Shown here: positions 56,838 through 64,000 of the stretch, piece after piece
How the letters are laid out: each line of letters begins with the position of its first letter
Numbering within the stretch: position 1 is the stretch's first letter
NCBI GenBank assembly: GCA_017979445.1
Contig: JADQWC010000228.1
Location: forward strand, 62,001 to 126,000
DNA from: Akebia trifoliata
Taxonomy: Eukaryota; Streptophyta; Magnoliopsida; Ranunculales; Lardizabalaceae
Length of the DNA stretch: 64,000 nt
Direction: 5' to 3'
Program-made: the position numbers and the translations under genes
Notes under the pieces: generated by a model
What the model was told of the DNA's origin: nothing
What the model saw: the letters and a program-made list of their open reading frames with translations, nothing else
Database searches by the model: none

Positions 56838-58356
56838 TGTAGACATCCCATTTTTACATTCGCTTGATTAATCAACTCGTCAATCTGATTGCGGTGGTTT
56901 CCGATGATGGATAAATATTCTAAATTTTTTTTATTTGTTACTAGACATGTTTCTAAGACTCAAATGAGATATTCAACGGAAACAAACCTTACAAACCACA
57001 CTACGTTAAGAAAATGTGACTTAAAAGATAAAAATCATCATTTTGGGATCGATAGAAATTTTACAAAAAAAAATGGTCCAAAAAATTGAACAAATTATTA
57101 AAATATTCCTGATGCCAAAACACTCCTAGAGACTACATTGCGCTTAAGAAGACCCTTTTGAACACATAAAAAGATAACTTAAAAATAAATAAACTATTTC
57201 ATCAATTTTCACAAAATTTATCAAAATGCCCCTCGTGATCCATTTTCTACAAAAATTCATAAATGACAAAATTAATATTCTCAATGAATTCCTTATGAAA
57301 AATCGATTATGAAATATCCCAAAATGTTGAAAAATGACATTCTAATGCAAAAACCCTCTTTAAAGGAAAAAATGATAATTTTTCAACTTTAAAATTCGAA
57401 AATCTAAAATCAATAATTAAGAATCTTAATTAGTGTAAAGTAAAATTTTAATAAATCAAATTAAAAATTTTAAATAAATAAATATAATTAATTAAACTCA
57501 TGGGTCAGTTTCAAGTGACGACCCATTTATTCAAGTGGAACCCACATAATATTTAATTAAAGAACCTTCTACTAGGGGTCTCAAAAAATTTAAAATAATT
57601 AAATAAACCATCCACTGGGGGGTTATTCAAAAAATTAAAAATTAATTTTATGTATGTCAATTAAATTGAATCCAAATAAAAACTCTTTAAATCTTATTTA
57701 AAACAACTTGAAGATTAAATAGAAATGGACTCTATCCAAAAGAGACCTAATCTAACTCTAACCCTATCAAAACTTTTATAAAAATGCATCTCTACTACTA
57801 AATCTCGAAAGTCTTAAGAAATCCTAGGGACAATAGGTCAGAAACTTCCCAAAAGTCTCCCAAAACCCTAAATTTGAAACTCAATTAAATACTTAACCTT
57901 CGAGCCTTGATTTTTAACTTGAAAACACCGAAAATCCTAAAAAACACTTAGAAAAGTAAAAAAAAAATTTCAGATCTAGAAAAATAATTTCTCATTTTCG
58001 AGTTTGGGAACAGATCTAGAAATGGATACCAACCGATAAAATTTGCATGAGGAACGTTCATTGTCAATTTATAAGGGAACAAATCACCCAGGTAAAACAT
58101 GTATTTTTTTTTAATTTTTTTATATATATTTAGGTCGTTTTCACAATATAAATTTTTTAGAATAGTAGAGATCGATTTTCGCCAGACAAAATTAGTGCAT
58201 AACACCTTTTAATCCCGTAATTTGATCCTTGTACCTGTAAATTTTTTTCGTATATTCTGTTTTATCTTGTTTAGAGTCAATTTTCAGTTCCTAGATCGTA
58301 AAACTAAGTGGTGACTCTTAAATCGGATTCACACCCACTGATCGATGGCACTTTCA
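56838..58356 (+). repeat. Tat/Ogre-like Gypsy LTR
   Basis: It begins TGTAGACATCCCATTTTT and ends GGCACTTTCA (TG...CA, 1519 bp). It is followed after one base by tggcaactctactggggac, which resembles the tRNA-Arg-type primer-binding site used by plant Tat/Ogre elements. It starts exactly where the preceding Gypsy LTR fragment stops. The interior has no ORF. Confidence 0.65.
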
Positions 58357-58357
58357 G

Positions 58358-58376
58358 TGGCAACTCTACTGGGGAC
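58358..58376 (+). other. Primer-binding site of the Tat/Ogre-like element
   Basis: tggcaactctactggggac. Plant Ogre/Tat elements have a close relative of this string (with cgact in place of caact) just after the 5' LTR. Confidence 0.5.
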
Positions 58377-58638
58377 ATCGATGACAAAATTTGAAAACCC
58401 AAAATATTGCATAGTTTTTTTGGTGATTTTTCTATAGTCCGAACCGAGAGTTAGCTTTGGTGACCCAAAAAAAATCCAAGATTTAAGATATAAAAAAAAA
58501 ATGAAAATGAGGGTAAAATTGTGGCTATTGAGATTAAAAGAAAAGAACAAGAAAAGATTGGAAAAGTCCATTTGATTAAAGGGGTGAAATTAAAAAAAGA
58601 AGTTAAAGAGGGTTCAAGATCGTATCACTCAACAAATG

Positions 58639-58674
<36 letters not shown>

Positions 58675-59392
58675 GGGAGAGGTTGTTGTAGTAGTGCTCT
58701 AAAGAAGGAATGTGCATGAGTGATAGCTAAGAGAGAGAAAGAGAGAAAGGACGATGAAAGGAGAAATAGTGTGTGGGATGGCGTGAAGTTGCGTATGGTG
58801 TGTTGGAAGGAAGGCAAAAAAAAATTTGCTCACAAAAATCTAGGATCCACCATTCACATGCATCAACGTGTATTGAACGACATCCTTAATTTATAGAAGT
58901 ACCCTTCTATGCTTGACGTGGCACACAATGAGTCTGTGAGCACAATGAGGGCGTGCGTGATTTTTTTTTTTTTTTTTTTGAGATTTACCAAACAAACTTA
59001 TCTGTTGCAATTTGATTACAAAAACTCCCTAACTTTATCAAGTTGGTTACCGAACAAAAGGTAACCCAAACTTTATTCTAACCTAGTCTCAATTATGTAG
59101 TAAACTTAAAAACTTAAACTTAGGTGTGGTCCTATTAAGCTACAACCCAAATCGACTATCGAATATGGGTGCTCCCGGGCAAGGTTTTTTCAATCCAACC
59201 AAAAGGTGAGTGAGTGGACTGGTCCACAATGCTCAAATTGAACCCACAATACTGATCCAACCCAATAAGACTCAATTAATTATACATACCAATCAGTACT
59301 ACTTAAACCAGTTGGTCCAATTGGTAAATGAATTTCATAGATCGACACATCAATTGGTTGGATTGTTTGCAAAAGTATGAACATAATAAACA
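58377..59392. other. Truncated element leader and unassigned sequence
   Basis: The first few hundred bases may be the untranslated leader of the Tat/Ogre-like element, which has no gag or pol here and so is truncated. (TA)n at 58640-58670, a T run at 58958-58979. Nothing else recognised. Confidence 0.4.
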
Positions 59393-59876
59393 TGGATCTA
59401 GGATTTGATCTTGAACAAACAATATAATAATTGAAATCGAAAAGCAATAATTGTAAAATACCTGGATTCGCTTTTCTGATTATCCATGGAGAATACGTTG
59501 ATCTTTATCTATGAAGAATAGGTGCACTACCCCAACTCTGCCTACACTTTTGGTGATGGGAACCTCTATCTCAATAATAGAATAATCTGGGTAGAGAGGG
59601 GGGACGGCCACCTATTTATAAAGAAGGATACTAGATTTTCTACCCATCGTAGAATTTTAGTATTAGGTGAATATCACTTAAGTTTTGATAGGATGTTCAC
59701 TAACCCATCATATTTGATGCTGATAACCAATGACAGACCACTAGCATGGTTTCCAATTTTATCCTTAATGTTTTGAACAAATTACAATCCAATATTTATA
59801 TAAAATTTGTATATGTGAAAAGGCCACAAAATAATTTTAATAATGAAAATAAATAAATAATAAAATAATAATTCCA
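59393..59876 (-). repeat. 3' LTR of a minus-strand Copia
   Basis: On the minus strand it begins TGGAATTATTATTTTATT (59876) and ends CCTAGATCCA (59393), with matching TGGA...TCCA tips. A TATA-like tttataaatagg lies near 59617. It is preceded on the minus strand by the polypurine tract aagtgggagattat (59894-59881). The 5' LTR lies beyond the window. Confidence 0.7.
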
Positions 59877-60494
59877 ATAATCTCCCACTTGGCCTTCACA
59901 TATACCTTTTGTTTAAAAAATGACTCTCTGGATTGTTACCTTTTGAATAATCGAGTGCACTATTTTGAAAAATAATTGTTCAAAACAATTTAGATAATCT
60001 TTAACTGTCACCTTCATTCAAAGATACCACTAATGATGGATCATGGATGTAACAAAGTGCTCATTTGTCGGCCCTAAGACAGTTTCATGGTCTCAAAACT
60101 AGTACCATCAATGAATTCAGGAGTTTACCTTTACGTGAACTTTCTTTGTGGTATTAGGGAAATGTACAGTCTTCAATGTAGTCTGTATGTACATTCCCTA
60201 GGTGTCCAGCTTCATACTCATGGTATGTCATTCTGATATCTTACTAGCAATCAGCTATGTGATACTCCATCACTTTTCTATCCAGAATGAAGACTTCATT
60301 AACGTGATGCCAAGTCACGTCTAGTCCAAGCATTTCTTCAATACTTTACGAGTACATCTACTCATAGGCAAAGATAACATGTGTACACAATAATGCATAA
60401 ACAATGACTAGTCATAATTAATTTCTTTAAGAAGCAATAAATAGTTTATCAAAAGTATAAATGAATTAAAACAAGCATAAAATAAACTTAACAC
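59877..60494 (-). other. Copia 3' untranslated region with polypurine tract
   Basis: Between the RNase H stop and the LTR. It includes the polypurine tract at 59881-59894. No ORF. Confidence 0.6.
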
Positions 60495-62150
60495 TTAAAT
60501 AACATGAACAAATGACATGATAACTCCCATACGAGTTACATGTTCCTTAAGAATCTTTGGCGGGAGTCCTTTTGTGAGAGGGTCGGCTATTATATTACTA
60601 GAATTTATCTTAGCAATCTCGATCAATCCTTCACGAACCTTTTCACATACTAAAAGGTACTTTATTTCGATGTGCTTGTTTCCTCTAGTCACTCTTTTAT
60701 TCTTTGTAAAATTAGTAGCAGCCTTATTATCACAATAAATAACAATAGGTCTATCAATGGAATCCACAATCTTTAATTCACCGATAAAATTCTTCAATCA
60801 AACTGTTTGACGAGCCGCTTCATAACTTTCAATAAACTCTGAATACTTGGTCAAATCTGTCAAAATGGTTTATTTTGAGTTTCTCCATGAGATGGCTCCA
60901 TGCCCAAGCATGAAAATATAATCTGAAGTAGACTTCAAGCTATCATGATATCCAGCATGATCTGCATCAGAATAACCAACAACTTGAAGCTCACTCGATC
61001 TTTTATATACTAACATAAAATCTTTTGTTCTCTGTAAATATCGAAGTACTTTCTTTACTGCTCTCCAATGAGCAATACCGAGAACCAACGATGTAACTGA
61101 TATCGGGTCGGATGCAAATCATTGCATACATAAGACTACCGACTGCTGAGGCATATTCTGATGCATCGACTTCCATCTTCTCAAACTTGTTCTTGGGACA
61201 CTGATCTTGGTTGAATACATCTCCTTTTACCACAAGAGCCTCACTAGGAGCACCATTTATCCATACCAAACCTTTTGAGCACCTTTTCAATGTATGCTTT
61301 CCGTGACAAACCCAAAAACTCAGCTTGTCTATCTCTGTGAATTTTAATCCCTATAACATATTGAGCATCCCCCATATCTTTCATATCAAAACTTTTTCAC
61401 AAAAAAGATTTTGTATCATACAAAAGATGAACATCATTGCTTGCCAGCAATATATCATCAACATAAAGTACAAGAATGATGAATCGACTCCTATTCATCT
61501 TGAGATATATGCACTTGTCGACGACATTTTCTTTAAATTTGTATCCGGTCACCACTTGATCAAATTTCAAGTGCCACTGTCTTGATGCTTGTTTCAACCC
61601 ATAAATTGATCTTTTCAGCTTGCAGACAAGATGTTCTATTTTATCAACTTTAAAACCATCAAGTTGTGCCATGTAAATATCCTCATCTAGTTCACCATTT
61701 AGAAAAACTATTTTTACATACATCTGATGTAAATGTAAATCATAGTGTGCCACTATTGTCAAGATGATCCTCAGTAAATCTTTAGAAGAAACTGGAGAAT
61801 AAGTTTCACTGAAATCAATACCTGACTTTTGTTTGAAACCCTTCGCTAGAAGTCTTGCTTTGAACCTCTCGACCTTACCTTCTGAATCCCTTTTAGTTTT
61901 GAAAACCCATTTACATTCTATTATCTTACGACCTTCTGGAAGCATCGTTAGTTCCCATACTTCATTCTTTTTCATAGATCATAATTCTTCTTTCATTGCT
62001 TCTTGCCAGAATTGAGATTCATTTGAGTCCATTGTTTCTTTAAATGTTGAAGGATCATCTACATCACCTTTGATAACATCTCCTTCCTGAAAGTACACCT
62101 CATAATCATCTGTAATAGCGGGTCTGCGTTCTCGGGTAGATGTCCTAATG
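60495..62150 (-). pseudogene. Copia Pol: reverse transcriptase-RNase H, degraded
   Basis: Read on the minus strand. After the hinge RTSTRERRPAI (near 62130), reverse transcriptase spans about 61990-61397: ECKWVFKTKRDSEGKVERFK, ARLLAKGFKQKSGIDF, LKRSIYGLKQASRQWH and the catalytic YVDDILLASND (near 61455). RNase H follows with SDADHAGYHDSLKST (near 60950), YCDNKAATNFTKN (near 60730) and ADPLTKGLPPK (near 60580), ending at the stop 60495-60497. Stops and frameshifts occur at about 61396, 61290, 60870 and 60797, and SCFEA-type text is eroded. It continues upstream beyond an inserted solo LTR at 62156-63759. The reading order and domain set are Ty1/copia. Confidence 0.88.
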
Positions 62151-62155
62151 GGAAT

Positions 62156-63759
62156 TGTAGACACCCAAATTTGATCGGGCCCTCGACGCAAAATGCCTCA
62201 AAAATTGTAAAAATCGAAATGGGCTCCGAAGCCCAAACCTACAAAAATCCAATAAATTTTGTCATCTTATTTTCAATAAACGGCCCGAGGCTTTTCACAT
62301 GGCCCACGGACCAAATCTTTTACCATCCTTCTAAACCCAACTCAACCCAAGTCTAAGCCCAGTCAACCCAAACCCAATTCTCTACCCAAGCCCAAATCAT
62401 TCAACCCAAACCCAATCTCTACCCAAGCCCAACATCACAACCAATCACCCAATATGACACATGTCATTACCCCCTTCCACCTCCCTCATCCAATCAACCA
62501 ACCAACTCCATTACTTCCCTCCAAAAATTAATTCAACCCATAACCCTACCCTAACTTATCCTATCCATTCTCTCAATCAAACACTTATAACCTATCACCC
62601 TCCCCTAATCTACTCCCATCATTCCCTACAAAACCTATCTCTACAATCTACACCTATACCCATCCTCTCAAATCAAACACCCATCCTTTCATATCAATTC
62701 ATCTCAACCCTTCATTTCCACCAACTTTGACACATGTCATCATCTCCCTCACCCTCTCAAAATATCATCAACCACCCCATTAAATCCTCCATTCTCTTAA
62801 ACCAAACACCACTTAATCACAACCACCAATTAATTACCCCCTTTAAACAATCTCATCCCCTCAACCACTCTCATCAATTCTCCTCCATCTAACACTCAAC
62901 CCAAATGGGTTGAAAGATCCAACCCATTTAACCCCCTTTCCCTAAATACCCTCCAATCTCCATCAAATTACACCCACTTCTCTCTCAAACTCATAACCAT
63001 TCTATCATTTTTCTTCATTTCATCCAACTTTACCCCTAAAATAACCCTCCAACTTCTATAAAAACCCACCCATTCTCCCCTTACAATAACTAATGAAAAT
63101 TTGACAAAAAGACCTTAAAAAATTACAACTCTCCTCAACTCTCTACTCTTACTCTATTCTCAACACCCAACTCTCAACTCATCTCACAACTCTCAACTCT
63201 CAACCTTCTCTCAAATAAATCAAGCAAAGAAAAGAAGTCAAGGAAAGCCAAAGGAAGTCAAGGAAGGTCAAGGTGGGTTTGGACAAAAGGAACACCCCCC
63301 TCAACTCCCCTCCTCTACTCATCCCTTTCCTACACATTTGCACACACCACAATGGTTTAAATCACCAAAGGGCCCCTTCTTCATAAGGGTACCCTTAATG
63401 ATTTGAACCAACATCGAAGCCCCTCACACTTGAGGGTACACATCGATTTTCTTTTTATTTTCATTTTCATTTTCTTTTTATTTCAAAAAATCGAATCCGA
63501 GGTTACCACATTACGTGGATGGAGTAGGGTGCCTAACACCTTCCCTACTCCATAAATGGACCCCCTTACCTTTGAATCAAGGTTGGACCAAACATGCATT
63601 ATCCAACGAGAGTCATCAAAAATGTCAAAATGACGTGTTTTTCAAAAGAGACGACTTCGGGTGACCATTCACACCCATTTTCGAATTTGAATGGTGGCGA
63701 CTCCAAAACGCCCCAAAGTGGAGGGATGTTTTCAAAACATTGAAAATCCCGTGTCCACA
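62156..63759 (+). mobile_element. Solo Gypsy LTR inserted in Copia pol
   Basis: It begins TGTAGACACCCAAATTTGAT and ends CCCGTGTCCACA (1604 bp). The direct repeat GGAAT at 62151-62155 and 63760-63764 is its target duplication, and the interrupted Copia frame resumes on the far side. The C-rich, G-poor middle (62330-63200: runs of caacccaa and ctctcaactc) is typical of some Tat/Athila-type LTRs. No internal region is present, so this is a solo LTR left by LTR-LTR recombination. Orientation is assigned from TG...CA and the ggtggcgactcc text near the end, so strand is less sure. Confidence 0.85.
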
Positions 63760-63764
63760 GGAAT

Positions 63765-64000
63765 GATTGGTTGTGGAACTGGAACCACCACCGCTTGAAG
63801 ATTGGGTTCTGGTTGGATTGCTGCATCTTCTACAACGACTGTACGGATAGGTGATGCCATCAAATGATGTAAATATTGCGGAATAAAGCATATTGGTGGA
63901 TCACTACGTTTCTCTTCAAATATAATTTTCCTTCACTTTTGACTCCCACTGTTTTAACCATCTTCAAGAAATCTAGCACGATTGGTTTTAACAATCTCCA
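63765..64000 (-). pseudogene. Copia Pol, part upstream of the solo LTR
   Basis: The minus-strand continuation of the 60495-62150 frame: after the integrase core such elements have a linker. Here EIVKTNRARFLEDG is followed by a stop, then KIIFEEKRSDPP and QPEPNLQAVVVPVPQPIIP. The element runs off the window end. Confidence 0.7.

Noticed and set aside
62461..62730. 89-codon Ser/Pro/Thr-rich ORF
   Set aside because: Lies in the C-rich middle of a solo LTR with low-complexity composition; no start context or conservation signal.
1..64000. Envelope gene or endogenous pararetrovirus
   Set aside because: No env-like frame, movement protein or coat protein text was seen between any pol and its 3' LTR.

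Overview
This window looks like nuclear DNA of a flowering plant, most likely a eudicot. It is AT-rich, has split genes with GT-AG introns, and is crowded with plant Ty1/copia and Ty3/gypsy elements, an L1-type LINE, tRNA-derived SINEs, a PIF/Harbinger transposon and many MITEs. No organellar, bacterial or viral gene cluster is visible. I can support one host gene with confidence: an N-terminal asparagine amidohydrolase (NTAN1-like) gene on the minus strand (29740-39163). It has nine exons and an open 345-codon reading frame. A second, much weaker candidate is a 46-codon basic ORF at 13694-13834 with a TATA box upstream.

Layout, left half. 1-400: tandem copies of a MITE family (called M1 here). 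560-3140: decayed PIF/Harbinger transposon with a Myb/SANT ORF and a HARBI1-like transposase. 3501-5665: truncated minus-strand Copia (gag-protease plus LTR). 5924-11135: nearly complete Copia element (Copia-A) with paired LTRs and a 5-bp target duplication ATAGT. 11141-12452: a MITE and a possible LTR remnant. 12453-15227: mostly unassigned, with the small-ORF candidate and a SINE. 15228-22851: Gypsy deletion derivative that keeps only protease and the integrase tail. Its 3' LTR is split by a complete short-LTR Copia (Copia-B, 17027-22602, target duplication GAGTT). 23110-28910: long-TIR, Mutator-like element split by an L1 LINE.

Right half. 29740-39163: the NTAN1-like gene, its introns swollen by MITEs and SINEs. 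From intron 1 of that gene to about 56170 the sequence is a large direct tandem duplication (copy I 35276-46355, copy II 46356-56170). Copy II carries a stranded second NTAN1 exon 1 and promoter. Smaller blocks are further duplicated inside each copy. Because the two copies are paralogous, several MITEs present in one have a recognisable empty site in the other. The clearest case is a family of nested-palindrome elements (E1-E7) sitting in or beside (TA)n tracts, with one 9-bp target duplication.

56656-64000 returns to retrotransposons: a Gypsy LTR fragment, a Tat/Ogre-like LTR with primer-binding site, and a minus-strand Copia whose pol is interrupted by a 1.6-kb solo Gypsy LTR with target duplication GGAAT.

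All transposon reading frames I checked are broken by stops or deletions, so I see no autonomous element. The most unusual material is the palindrome-in-palindrome MITE family, the duplicated gene promoter, and the deep nesting. I see no multi-gene functional system. Coordinates of decayed elements are approximate to a few tens of bases.
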